This document shows, piece by piece, positions 10,011-19,557 of a stretch of DNA of 46,075 nt. This stretch comes from Chara braunii. Its lineage: Eukaryota; Streptophyta; Charophyceae; Charales; Characeae. Location: positions 849,810 through 895,884 of the forward strand of contig BFEA01000052.1 of the NCBI GenBank assembly GCA_003427395.1, in the 5' to 3' direction. Every line of letters begins with the position of its first letter. Position 1 is the stretch's first letter. A model generated the notes under the pieces. The model was not told where the DNA came from and did not search any database. It saw nothing but the letters and a program-made list of their open reading frames with translations. Both the position numbers and the translations under genes were made by a program.

Positions 10011-10262
10011 GTGGAGGCGGCGGCGCAGGCGGAGGCGGAGGCGCAGGCGGAGGCGGAGGCGCAGACGGAGGCGGAGGCGCAGACGGAGGCGCAGGCGGAG
10101 GCGGAGGCGCAGGCGGAGGCGGAGGCGCAGCCGCGCAGGCGGAGGTGCACGCGCAGGCGACGGTGGCGGAGGCTGCGGTGGCGGCGGCAGGGGTGGCGGT
10201 GGTGGCGGCGGTGGTGGCGGCGGTGGTAGCGGCGGTGGCGGTGGCGGCGGCGGAGGCGGCGA
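10011..10262. repeat. GGCGGAGGCGCA minisatellite
   Basis: 6/12/18-bp units of GGCGGAGGCGCAGGCGGA type, passing into GGCGGTGGT. Every frame is open and homopolymeric (poly-Arg, Ala/Glu/Gln, poly-Gly, poly-Pro), so none is called as a gene. The G-runs could form quadruplexes. Confidence 0.85.
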
Positions 10263-10479
10263 GGTATTCAGATAGTCCTTTTGACCCGCAGCTCCATAGC
10301 AAAAGAGCGAGGAAGCGACTTCGGGCAAGCGCAGATATATCCGTCGTCGTCGCCACCAAACAGTTCGTTACGATGGCGTTCCAACCATAACCTCACTGAT
10401 ATTGCAATTCAAAAATGAGAACCTTTGCTCCAGAAACAGCGCAAGCCCAAGCCCTACGGAATGCCTTCCAAAGGTTCAA

Positions 10480-10830
10480 AAGGAATCATAACTTCTAAAG
10501 CCCCAGAAAGATAAAGGCGGCAGAGGGAGCGAGAAAGGGGAGAGAGGAGAGGCGGAGGAAGGGGAGGAGAAAGCGTACCAGCAGTGGTAGTAAGACCAGG
10601 GGGAGGAGGAGGAGGTTGTGGAACAGTAGGAGCGGTGGTCAGACAAGGAGGGAGAAGAAGGACGATGAGAGACCACTAACATGATGACGAACTTGAGCGA
10701 CAAAAACAAAAACGATAGAACGAAGAGGAAGAGGGGGCAAAGAGGTGGAGGACGACTACGGCGAGCAAGGGAGAGATGAGAAGAAAAACAGAAAAGGCGG
10801 AAAGAAGTCCATGCAAAGAGGTTCAATGAA
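10480..10830. other. Purine-rich intergenic DNA
   Basis: GA-rich sequence with GGAGGA words. No supported gene. Confidence 0.45.
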
Positions 10831-10833
10831 CAG

Positions 10834-10934
10834 ATTGATTGATTGATTTGATTTGTGGAGGGTCGCGCTGGTTGGCTGTTTAACCCGATCAATGAATCGA
10901 TCAATCAATCAGTCAATCAACAAATCAGTAAATT

Positions 10935-10971
<37 letters not shown>

Positions 10972-11045
10972 ATCAATCAATCGATCAATCCGTCAATCAA
11001 CCAATCAAACAATTAATCAACAATCAATCAGTCAATCATCCAATC
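10834..11045. repeat. (AATC)n microsatellite with inverted leader
   Basis: A short GATT run at 10834-10853 is followed from about 10889 by many AATC tetranucleotides with GATC and GTC variants. The two orientations can pair. Confidence 0.9.
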
Positions 11046-11103
11046 ATTACAACGTTTTTCCCGACGGCCCATAGGGTCAGAAAGATTCGATAGCTGCTGC
11101 CTA

Positions 11104-11217
11104 TGGTCTACGTGGCATGCTGGTGTGGCGCTGCCTCTGATATATGTGGCGCTGCCTATGGTCTACGTGGCATGCTGACGTGGCATTGCCTCTGGTCTAC
11201 GTGGCATACTGATGTGA
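11104..11217. repeat. GGTCTACGTGGCAT minisatellite
   Basis: GGTCTACGTGGCATGCTG-type units at about 11104, 11159 and 11194, with GTGGCGCTGCCTCTG linkers. Spacing is 55 and 35 bp. Confidence 0.75.
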
Positions 11218-11460
11218 GCCTTAGCTGCTTTAAAAAACGCAAAAACAAAAGAAAGGGTAAGGAAAAAAAAAAAAAGAGATCATTAATAATCCACGGGAAC
11301 CCAACAAGGTTCAAGAGACTTTTCGAAAGTTCAAGAGCCTTTTCGACACGCAAAGAAGGGACAGACGACAAAGTATTGGATATGCTCTTACGTTCTCGCG
11401 AACGCCTCTACTATGTAAGACTACGATACATCAATTGGACAAATACATATACATATATAT

Positions 11461-11688
11461 GAGACCCTAAAGGAGCAATACGACAACCACGAAGTGGCAG
11501 ACGCGAACTTTCGACGTCTTAGCTATGTGCGATACGCAGATGACTTTGTGATTGGCATTACCGGCCCTCTTCCTGACGCAATTGAGATACGTACGTGATC
11601 TAATATCGACCTTTATTAGTACGCTCGGACTAGAGCTAAACAAAGAAATTAAGATATCACATATTGATTGCGGATTCTTCTTCCTAGG
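11461..11688 (+). pseudogene. Group II intron reverse transcriptase/maturase fragment
   Basis: From 11461 the frame reads through NFRRLSYVRYADDFVIGI (YADD at about 11533-11544), the palm catalytic motif typical of group II intron-encoded RT, and hits TGA at 11596. A frameshift near 11594 restores the next block: ISTFISTLGLELNKE, then ISHID, then a GFFFLG segment, as expected for the RT thumb-side region. The match then ends abruptly in a GA repeat at 11688. Group II RTs reside in organelle or bacterial introns, so the likely origin is nuclear insertion of organelle (mitochondrial) DNA, or a dispersed intron relic. Only about 75 residues remain, with a frameshift; it is non-functional. The family call rests on motif memory. 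Confidence 0.75.
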
Positions 11689-11880
11689 AGAGAGAGAGGA
11701 GAGAAATCGTCAGAGAGAAAAGAGAGAGAGAGAGAGAGAGAGAGAGAAGCGAAATCGCGAGAGAGAACAGAGAGAGACGAACGAGGGGAAAGCCGGAGAG
11801 GTTGAGTGAGAGAAGCGAGAGGGAGGTGAAGACGAGCAGTGGGAGAAGACGGAGGACGGGTGAAGAAGTCGAGTAAAACG
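11689..11880. repeat. GA-rich low-complexity tract
   Basis: (GA)n with CGAAATCGC interruptions, separating the group II intron RT relic from the 18S rRNA fragment. Confidence 0.8.
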
Positions 11881-11910
11881 AGCGACGTGGGAACAGCGCA
11901 CCATGTGGAG

Positions 11911-12039
11911 GCGCCCGTCATCCCTACCGATTGAATGGTCCGGTGAAAGTGTCTGCATCGCGGTGATATTCCCGCTGGAGATGCAGTGGAAGTTTATTGA
12001 ACCTTTTATCATTTATTAGAAGTCGTAACAAGGTTTCCG
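11911..12039 (+). rRNA. 18S rRNA 3'-end fragment (pseudogene)
   Basis: The words CCTACCGATTGAATGGTCCGG followed, after a diverged stretch, by TTGAACC, ATCATTTA and AAGTCGTAACAAGGTTTCCG are those of the 3' end of eukaryotic 18S rRNA (helix 44 to the universally conserved decoding-site strand). The helix-44 region is shortened and altered relative to typical plant 18S. The match begins near 11911 and breaks at 12039, where GA repeat replaces the expected GTAGGTGAACC. It is a diverged, truncated copy, not an active rDNA unit. Confidence 0.85.
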
Positions 12040-12089
12040 AGAGAGAGAGGAAGGGTAATTGGAGGGGGGGAAAACAGCACGGAAAGAGA

Positions 12090-12340
12090 GCCACGTGGCG
12101 CGCGCGGGCGGGGAGGGTGAGCGAATCGAGGAGAAAGGAGGATCAAGACGACGAGGAGAAGGATGAAGACGATGAGGAGGAGGAGGAGGAGGAGCAGGAG
12201 GATCAAGACGGTGACAGAGGATGGAGAAGTAATAACAGGAAAAAGAAAGATGGCCACGTGGCGCGGGCAGGCGGGGACGTAGAGCGAGCCGAGGAGGAAG
12301 GAGGATCAAGACGATGAGGAGGAGGAGGAAGAAGAAGGCG
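12090..12340. repeat. ~163-bp tandem module plus GAGGAG tracts
   Basis: GCCACGTGGCGCG starts at 12090 and again at 12253. Each is followed by GCGGG, GAGCGA and AGGAGGATCAAGACGA words and then GGA repeats. GCCACGTGGC contains the G-box core CACGTG, but nothing else suggests a promoter. Confidence 0.7.
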
Positions 12341-12475
12341 GGCACGTTTCCACATTGGGGCACGACAGTGAGCAGTTTGATCCGAAAAGACGAAAAGGGC
12401 GTGCAAGGGGGGTACAACGCCCAAAAAGATGAGGAGCAGAAGGATCGAGATGACTTGGAGTAGAAGGAAAAAGAC

Positions 12476-12635
12476 ATGCAGGAGCAGGAGGAGGAGGAGG
12501 AGGAGGAGGCGGAGGAGGCGGACAACGAGGAGGACAAGGAGGAGGAGGCGGAGGTCGAGGGAGATGAGGAGCAGCAGGAGCAAGACCACGAGGACGAAAA
12601 GAGGAGGCGGAAGAAGAGGAGGACGAGGAGGCGGA

Positions 12636-12686
<51 letters not shown>

Positions 12687-12690
12687 AAAC
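12476..12690. repeat. GGA-rich tract ending in (GT)n(GA)n
   Basis: GAGGAGGAGGCGG words to about 12635, then (GT)n to 12660 and (GA)n to about 12686. Long frames across this tract are low complexity and are not called. Confidence 0.85.
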
Positions 12691-12989
12691 GACCTGCTTG
12701 ACGCTGCTCCTCCTGCCGCTCGTGCGCTGCCCTTACGAGGTGCTGCACCTGTTCCTCGCCCAGCTGTGGCCGCCTCGTTGCCCTGCGTCTCCCTCCCTTG
12801 CCGCAGGAAAGCAAACTCGAAACCCGAAGGGAGGGCGCCGGCCGAACAGGGGAGGCAAAGCTCCTGACTCGGCAGGCGGCTTTGCAAAATGGCAGCCGGA
12901 ATAATGTGACACGGCCAAACACAAAAAGAAGAAGGAACCCTGCCGGATGCTACCGGTAGGCAGGGGTGGCGGGGAATTAGGGCCAGACG
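12691..12989. other. Unassigned sequence, no gene seen
   Basis: GC-rich and open in several frames on both strands, with no recognised motif. Confidence 0.35.
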
Positions 12990-13080
12990 TGTGGTTGGCG
13001 GCAGCCCCGTGCCACGCACGTGGCATTCAGGAGGTTGTGGGTTCGAGCCCCACGACGGCCTGGGGCGCACTTAGTGCCTA
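12990..13080 (+). mobile_element. tRNA-derived SINE-like copy
   Basis: A B box GGGTTCGAGCC lies at 13039-13049 within GGCATTCAGGAGGTTGTGGGTTCGAGCC. This closely matches the block before the B box of the copy at 13326. The A box is degenerate. Confidence 0.55.
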
Positions 13081-13239
13081 CCAACTGTGATAGTCCGCTT
13101 GATACCCCTGATCCGTATCACGGTAGGGTCTATGACCAACACGGGTGTGACTGTGAGCGTGAGCGGATTGTGTGCGGTGTGTGGTATGTGGTGTGCAGGA
13201 GAGTGTTGGCCATAGCCAGTGTTGCTAGGGGAGTAGATG

Positions 13240-13460
13240 GGAGGCCCATCTACTGGCAAAATGCTCTGTCTATCCAGCTGCCTAGCTTAGTTGGTAAGGC
13301 ACGCAAGTGGCTTTCAGGAGGTCTTGGGTTTCAATCCTCATTGGCCTCATGTACCTTCCTGGGCGAGCTTGGTGCACCCCACCTAGAGATAGGCCCTTGG
13401 TCCCCCGAGTGGCATTGAGCAGAGACTGCTGATGTTCATAGGGGGAGGGGACCGGAGTGG
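13240..13460 (+). mobile_element. tRNA-derived SINE-like copy
   Basis: An A box TAGCTTAGTTGGTAAGG at 13283-13299 and a B box GGGTTTCAATCCTC at 13326-13339 lie 43 nt apart start-to-start, as in a tRNA. The downstream body (GGCCTCATGTACC...) is not tRNA, as expected for a SINE. The 3' end is not defined. Confidence 0.65.
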
Positions 13461-13733
13461 AGGTAACGCGACTGGCCCATCGAAGAAGCTCGGTCCTGAT
13501 GCTACCGGCTGACCCCTGGCCGGTATCGCCCACCTGCTGTAGCAGGTATCGCACCTGCTGGTGGGTGCAGCTCCTGCATATTCCCTCGTTGGAGGCTTGA
13601 GCACAGATGTGGCTGCTACTGGGTTCCCCGTAATACTACAATGAATGACAATGAAAAAGGCTTGAAAGGCTGTCCTGTCCAGATTCAACAGGTAATTGAA
13701 TCAGTTGGGCTTAAAAGAATTAGCCTTAAACCA

Positions 13734-13855
13734 CCAGTACCTTTGTCGGTTCGAAAATACTCGGCCTCCGACCTTTCAGGAGGCCGAAACGAAACGACGG
13801 CCACTGATCAGATTGATCAACGTCAGGCTTGGCCTCCTGAAAGTTCGGGTACTGG
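13734..13855. mobile_element. 122-bp MITE-like palindrome
   Basis: CCAGTACC at 13734 is inverted as GGTACTGG ending at 13855. Inside, CTTTCAGGAGGCC (about 13777) is inverted as GGCCTCCTGAAAG (about 13831). The nested inverted repeats make nearly the whole element fold back. Confidence 0.6.
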
Positions 13856-14090
13856 CCATCCCTTATCGAAAAAAAACGGACGCCAAAGAAACTAGTGGTT
13901 TGAAAAAAAAACAGAAAAACAAAGAAAAAAAAACTCAGTCTTTGCGTTAGCCAGTCTGTGATAAGCTAGGATCCGTAACTTGCGACTTCGCGTACCCTTC
14001 GCAGTAAAACCCGAAGTAAGCCCCAAAGCACGGATCCTAGCCGATCAGGGAAGGGTCCATTTTCCAATTTTGGGGATTAGCAATTGCCCC

Positions 14091-14880
14091 TGTCTAGCGC
14101 ACGATCCCCTCTGGGGGAACCTTCCCGGTCGCGTCACGCAGGATTGGCAGAATTCGCAAGTCGCTTCACGAAAAGGGAAGCGGCGGAACCGCTCCGGCCG
14201 AGTGCGCCAGCTATACCTCCATCGAGTCCCTATGACAGGACAGGGTCTCGCGCGGTACAACTTACTTCCACCCGCGAGAGTTATCATCATCCCTTGGGTG
14301 GGCGTATCCCCGCCGAGCTACTGAACCACATGCGCAAGCTTTTACTTGCAATCGTGGAGGTGGTCCAACCGAGGACGTTTCTCGTATGTTGTAGCATAGG
14401 GGGTACGCGCGGTCCACGCCTAACTCGAACCCGTACACGAACCGTCACGCTGGGGCGTTGATCTCCCACGTGCGATTCAACGTCGGTCGACTAGGACATC
14501 CTAACTCAACCACGCGATACGCAACAAATCAAACTAACTTAAACAAACAAATAAGCCAAGTCCTTTTTTCATACATCCTGACCCATAACTCAAAAAAGTC
14601 AATGTGTCTGAGTGAGGCCTGCACAAAGTTGCATAAAAAGAATGCAGGCGCTATGAGAAACATAACGCTCAGTCATGTGTACTTACTTGATCTGCTGTCA
14701 TAGCGACGCTTCATGCGTTACCCACATCCGCGCAGCCTCTCATGGGTTTCGGGGTTGCGTACGACACTCAAGTGTTGAAAGCAAAATATCGTGAAGGGTT
14801 CTTCCTTTATGATATTCCATGGCTGAAGGATAAACCGTGCGGCCCTTGCGGCGCCCATATCTTTTAGGCAGTGGGTGACA
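14091..14880 (-). repeat. Diverged LTR related to element C's U5 half (solo or truncated)
   Basis: Read on the minus strand, the segment starts TGTCACCC at 14880 and ends CTAGACA at 14091, with short TGTC/GACA inverted ends. Blocks within it match element C's LTR: GAGTTATGGGTCAG, a TCCTAGTCGACCG block, the ACGGGTTCGA block, the CATAGGGGGTACG region seen in inverse, GACCCTGTCCTGTC, the CACTCGGCCGGAGCGG block and GCGCTxGACA at the end. Divergence is substantial. No PBS follows its 3' end in the minus direction, so it is a solo or truncated LTR. It abuts the broken 5' end of element A. Confidence 0.65.
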
Positions 14881-14899
14881 GTAAGCAAGAGGCGACAGC

Positions 14900-15237
14900 T
14901 CCCCTAGCTAACAGACCCGGGCGGGTAGGGACGATAGTAGAAGAGACCAATGGGGCAGTGTCTGCAGCGGTCGCCACTGAAGAAGCTGCAGAGCTTATCC
15001 CGCTTGATCAGTTTATATCCTTGGGATATCCGGGGTGGGTATGATTGAAGCAATCCGTCCGGCGGACGAAGAACGAGAGGTCTCGAAGTGGAGACCATCC
15101 CCCAGTGAAATGGAATCTGGTGGTCCCGCGTTCATTACCGGGGAGATCGATGTGCTCGATATCGTTCGAGCACTCGATCACCGCATCCCACTCCCAATCG
15201 GACACCTTCTGTCCATATCGGAACAAGCTACCATCAC
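14900..15237 (+). pseudogene. Element A gag/pol linker region fragment
   Basis: One frame reads from about 14910 (NRPGRVGTIVEETNG) to about 15040. A frame change then gives a second stretch (GMIEAIRPADEE...) to about 15238, where another shift leads into the protease frame. The composition (Glu/Ala-rich, then mixed) is protein-like and continuous with the protease downstream, as expected for the C-terminal part of gag or a gag-pol linker. No zinc knuckle remains. Confidence 0.5.
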
Positions 15238-17028
15238 ATGCTGCAACACTATAAAGCCAATCAAAAGCGGTCCGCACTCGCCAAACTGGCGGCGGCAAAA
15301 GGGAAAACCCCTGCGAACGAAGCAAAACCTGATGCACCGGGAACCTCAGAACCCGTGCGCCTGGGGCTCATTCAGAAAATAATCACTTTCTACGTATCAA
15401 AGTCATCCCGTGGAAATCCTCGGACTGTGACGTGGAAATTTGGGGAGCTCCCTACAATAACGATCGTAGATTCTGGAGCATTCGTATTAGCCATATCCCT
15501 GCGAGTAGTAAAAAAGGCAGGGAGACAGAAAGATTTGATTCCACTCACTAAGGGAGACCGTTTGATCTCTGTAGACGAAGAAAAAATCCGAGTGGTCAGG
15601 AGAGTGATAAATGTCGCTTTTAGAGTGGGAAAAGTCCACGCCTTGGGGTACGTAGTGATCCTCAACGTAAACTCGTATGATGTACTCCTGGGACTATTCG
15701 CCTTAAACGCCCTTCAGGCCAGCCTAGACTTCAAGCGACGGGTAGTAGTTCTCAAAAACACGGGTGGCAAGCCATGCACAATCCCTATGCGTCTCACCCT
15801 CCGTACAACGGTCGGCTCGACACGTGGAAGCCATCCGGATACCGTTGGGTCGATCCGAATGGTCACATGGGAAGAACTGGCTGACGATTCAGAAACCTCC
15901 AGTGAGGGACAAATGTCCCCACCTCCTGAGGACTCGGAAAGTGAAAAAGAGGCAGATTCGACGATCCAAGAGCTGACGCGGAAGGTAATCCGTTACCCAG
16001 TCCAACAGAAAACGACAAAGACGTTCGTGCTTACCGAAGAGAGAGCCCGATGGACCCGGACTCGTATCACATGGGAGCCGCTAGTACAAGTGTCGAGGAT
16101 GCTCGATTCTTCGGAACCCCCTCGAACCCCATATGAGGGAGCTATCCTCCCCTTGTTACCACGATACCTGGACAAACGCTCGTTTTGTGATGTTACAGAC
16201 TTACCTCCCCGATCGCTTCTCACAATGGAAAAGGAAGTACAACTACTACGCCTAGGAGCGGAAACACCGGCTTCGGAATCCCCTGGGTACCCCAAAGCCC
16301 CGCTATTCGAAATTGGGATAAAAGTCGCCGAAAAGTCGGTGGACCCTCGGGACATCGAGGACGGGATAACCCCCGAGGAACACATGGTCATCCGAGAAGA
16401 AGAGGTTCAGATGGTGGCCACCACATTCTCGTGGCAGTCGGATAACTCTTTTATCTCTTCCCCATTGCCCCGAGACACGAAAACAATACCCACTACACAC
16501 GTGTCGGTCATCATTCATGGACAGCCCAACGAATTACATTTGTCGGAATGCATGCCCGACAAAACTCACCGACTAATTGCGGATATTCTCACTGAGTATC
16601 GAGACGCTATTAGCATCAAGGATGCAGACATCGGGTTGTCTCTGGTCATACAGCACGAGATTCAGACCGGTAATCACCCACCAATCCACTCCAAGCCTTA
16701 CCGGTACTCACTTGCGGAACGGAAGGCGGCATTAGAGCGCATCCGCGAGCTCGAAGCAAACGATTGGATCGAACCCGCCACAGGTCCTTGGTCTTTCCTG
16801 GTAGTTTTAGTTCCGAAGAAGAACGGATCTATTCGCATTTGCATTGATTATCGACAATTAAATGATATCACGATCAAAGATGTGTTTCCTCTCCCCCGAA
16901 TTGATAATTTGCTGGATGCGATTGGGTATGCTAATTATTTTAGTAAATTTGATATTCGACATGGATTCCACCATATCCTGGTAAGAGAAGAAGACTTGCT
17001 GAAGAAAGCCTTTGTGTTGTTTGAAGGC
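15238..17028 (+). pseudogene. Element A protease and reverse transcriptase (RT truncated)
   Basis: The frame begins in a Lys-rich segment. Next comes a retropepsin-like domain with the active-site motif VDSGAF (about 15468-15485) and a later LLGLFALNAL flap-side motif. A ~350-residue linker with an acidic SEGQMSPPPEDSE segment follows. The RT starts near 16680: NHPPIHSKPYRYS, then DWIEPATGPW, VPKKNG, ICIDYRQLND, DVFPLPRIDNLLD, FSKFDIRHGFHHI and FVLFEGTW. It then breaks at about 17028. The palm segment carrying the Y-x-D-D catalytic pair is missing, and the next RT block continues in another frame. Cleavage of the polyprotein and reverse transcription are therefore lost. Confidence 0.9.
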
Positions 17029-17030
17029 AC

Positions 17031-17384
17031 GTGGCAGTGTTCCATGGACACGCACAACATATCGAATGGACACTTGGAGCGCTGCGGGACGCTGGCTTCA
17101 AGATCGCGTTGGAGAAAAGTGATTTTTTTATATATGAGATCTCGTTCCTTGGGTACGTGGTAACCACAGGAAGCTTGAGACCGGATTCGAGGAAATTCGA
17201 GGCGGTTCGGGAAGCGCCCACGCCTACGTCACTGACGCAGGTTCAAGCCTTTCTAGGACTGGCCTCGTATTACCGGCGGTTCATCAAAGGATTCGCGACA
17301 ATTGCTCGGCCTGTGACGATCCTTCTACAGAAGGACCAGCCGCTGAATGTGACGTGGAGTGTGAACGGGCCTTTTCCACGCTGA
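17031..17384 (+). pseudogene. Element A RT thumb/connection fragment
   Basis: The frame resumes after the deletion with HAQHIEWTLGALRDAGF, FFIYEISFLGYVV (the conserved LG-Y box), PTSLTQVQAFLGLASYYRRF and FATIARPVTILLQK. These are the standard RT C-terminal and connection motifs of Ty3/gypsy pol. Compared with element C and the usual spacing, roughly 40 codons are missing just before this block. A frameshift near 17355 moves to the RNase H frame. Confidence 0.9.
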
Positions 17385-17817
17385 AAGAGGCCCTTGCCTC
17401 GACACCTATTCTAATTCGGCCTGATCCCGAGTGACAGTTCCGACTCATTACTGATTGGCAACCCGAAACAATCTCCACTATCCTGACTCGAAAAGGAAAG
17501 GACAGGTGGGAACACGTGGTCGAGTATGCTTCTCGAACAGTACCAGATGAGAGGAAGAATGACTCAGCGCCCCAAGGAGAGTGATATGCCGTAGTCTGGG
17601 GAATCCATCACTTCCACCCATATCTCTACGGGCGGAAGTTCCTCCTCGTAACGGATCATGAGCCCCTGCTGGCACTCAAGAAACTCAACAACTACACGCG
17701 TATGATTGGGCGATGGGCAGTAAGGCTGCAAAAGTACGAGTTTGACATTGTCCATCGGAAAACGGAGAGGCACGAAAATGCGGACGGGGTAACAAGTCTG
17801 CATAAGCTAGGCAAGGT
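17355..17817 (+). pseudogene. Element A RNase H (with two stops)
   Basis: Motifs in order: CERAFSTLKEALASTPIL, a stop at about 17432, LITDWQPE (first catalytic Asp), VVEYASRTVPDERKNDS, a second stop at about 17581, YAVVWGIHHFHPYLYG, FLLVTDHEPLLALKKL, IGRWAVRLQKYEFDIVH and RHENADGVT. This is the vertebrate-retrovirus-unrelated RNase H typical of Ty3/gypsy. The stops inactivate it. Confidence 0.9.
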
Positions 17818-18389
17818 GCCGCGTGGCGAGGAGAGAGCCGGAGTCGCCCAAGGGGCCCAAGTACGGCCAGGTGAAGGTGCTCCCTCGACAGACGAAGAAG
17901 TGGCACGTGTCCTCATGGCATCCCAAGGAGAAGGAAACGTTGAGGGCCCACTCTTTCCTTCCTCTTCCTCCCTGCCTTCCCTACCCGACCATTTTTGTTT
18001 TCTCTGTGAATCCATCTCTCGAGTATATTCGGTGTTTATGAAGCCACAAGGTGAGGGATACGTGGAATGGGTAGACTGTGCTAAGTGTGTAGCGAAAGCC
18101 CACGGGGCATGAATCCAGCATAGGAATCCCCAGAAGTCGTGGCTCTGCCCCCTGTGTCGTACTGATAAGATCCCGACGGAGGCTCGATTCCTGGAAGCAA
18201 CGTCGGAAGGCCTAGAGAAGACTCAACTGTTTAGACAAGCAAAGGTGTGGACAAATGTCACATTGATACGGTTGTTAGAAATTCTCTCTGAGAGTTCTCT
18301 AAGGAGGAGCGGAGACGGGCCAATGAAAGGGCACGGACCTATAGGTGGAACGGAGGACGGTTAGAAAAGCGGAAAACCGACGGGAGCGG
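17818..18389 (+). pseudogene. Element A PHD-like zinc finger and start of integrase
   Basis: After RNase H comes a Ser/Pro-rich linker, then CFLC, a 23-residue spacer, W-V-D-CAKC, four residues and a His. Two residues later a TGA (18110-18112) sits where PHD fingers have Cys, followed by a WLCPLC motif. The spacing fits C4HC3 (PHD). A charged segment (PTEARFLEATSEG...) follows. After a frameshift near 18300 comes an Arg-rich stretch ending in KTDGSG at the C insertion point, which is the usual sequence just before the integrase HHCC domain. Plant gypsy integrases often carry a C-terminal chromodomain instead. This placement is unusual. Confidence 0.6.
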
Positions 18390-19500
18390 TGTCGGCCCGA
18401 ATACCCTTACAAGGGTATTTGGGCACGTTTTTGCATCTCGCAGGAATAACGCCTCTGGCGATATCTAGGGGCGTGTCCCATTTGTATTGATTATGTATGG
18501 GCGTGCACTCGTGGGCACGCGTTAGCCCGACCTAATCTGGATCGAGGACGGGCCTTAAGGCACCGGTAGAGAAAGTTAGTGCTACGCTAGAGCTTCTGAG
18601 GCGGTCGCAGCCTCGCACGCACGGGCTAAAGTAAGGACGGCGTCGCCTTGACCAGGTGGGGCGGTGACTAGAGGAGGGTGTTGTCTGACTTAGTAGAGGC
18701 CGACGTGCAAAACGGCGCCGTGTGGGATACTCGTGGGCACTAGGATGACCATGCCTAGTCTATAGTATGAGCCGCCGCTGGGAGCGGCACGACCTAGAGT
18801 GAAAGTCCGGGGGTTGTTGGCGAGCGGCGAAAAGAGGGCCGATCATGGCGGGCTAGGAGAGCCTCGGGNCGCAACCACGGCATGAAGGGCGATGGACATA
18901 GCGAGCCAAGCGGAGCCCAACCCTGAGGCAGCCAGCACGGCATTGCGTGGCCTGAGGCGCCAGTAATAAATCAAACCGATGGCCTATGATACTCTGCTGC
19001 AGGCTGACCTAACAGGCGCCACTCTTCATAGTGAACCTGGCTTGCAGCTGTGCCAGGCAGGGGCTTAGCCCTATAGGTTATGTCATTAGATTACCACCAG
19101 GTGGATCCCGGGATCAAGGCCAGAGCAGAGCGGCGGGGCAGCGGACATGTCGAAGGAGAAGGATGAGGGGTTGAGGGTCCCACGAGACTATCCCCCTTGG
19201 TTTTGGCGGGGGGTTCCGACCGCGGGCCCGAGAGGTGAGGCCGAGGCCCGGGTACCAACGGTCCTCTCCCGCATCCGGGTTTTAACCCTTTTTCATTTTT
19301 CTGAGTTTGACTTTTTTTTATATATTTTATTTTTATTTTTTTTACTTTCTTCATTTTCCTATTGTTGCTGTTATCTGAGAATGAGGTCCTGTACCAGCGC
19401 CGGGGCCTGCAGGAAGCCCCAGCGGCATCATTCAGTGGAGACACCCACGAACTGCTGGGCCACTGCTGGGCTACTGCGGGGCTACCGCTATCAAGGAACA

Positions 19501-19557
19501 GTCCTTCGGGACATCCGTTAAAATTGGAACGATACAGAGCAGATTAGCATGGCCCGC
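19501..19557 (+). ncRNA. U6 snRNA-like fragment in 5' LTR
   Basis: GTCCTTCGGGACATCC (U6 5' stem-loop, slightly shortened), then AAAATTGGAACGATACAGAG and AGATTAGCATGGCCC. These are the 5' two-thirds of plant U6 snRNA almost base for base, including the ACAGAG box, with a C where ACAGAGA usually has its final A. The similarity fades at GCGG; the 3' stem and U-tail are absent. It is therefore a captured fragment, not a working U6 gene. The same block is in the 3' LTR. Confidence 0.85.

Larger units (their letters stand above)
14890..18389 (+). mobile_element. Ty3/gypsy element A, left part
   Basis: Order along the strand: the end of a gag-like region, aspartic protease, RT lacking its catalytic loop, RNase H with stops, a PHD-like finger, and the first codons of the integrase N-terminal region. 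It ends exactly at the TGTCGG start of element C. The same frame (Asp-Gly-Ser-Gly, then Gly-Ile-Trp) resumes at 41561, so C split A. A's own 5' LTR is not seen and was probably lost at the 14880 junction. Confidence 0.85.

Noticed and set aside
9616-10359. Long frames (up to 247 codons) across the GGC minisatellite
   Set aside because: Translations are homopolymeric in every frame (Ala, Pro, Arg, Gly); open only because the repeat lacks stops.
12203-13070. Long minus-strand frames of 239-254 codons
   Set aside because: They run through GGA, GT and GA repeats, giving Leu/Ser/Pro and Thr-His low complexity with no domain.
15390-17221. Minus-strand frames opposite element A pol
   Set aside because: Shadows of the protease/RT frames, with no recognisable domain.
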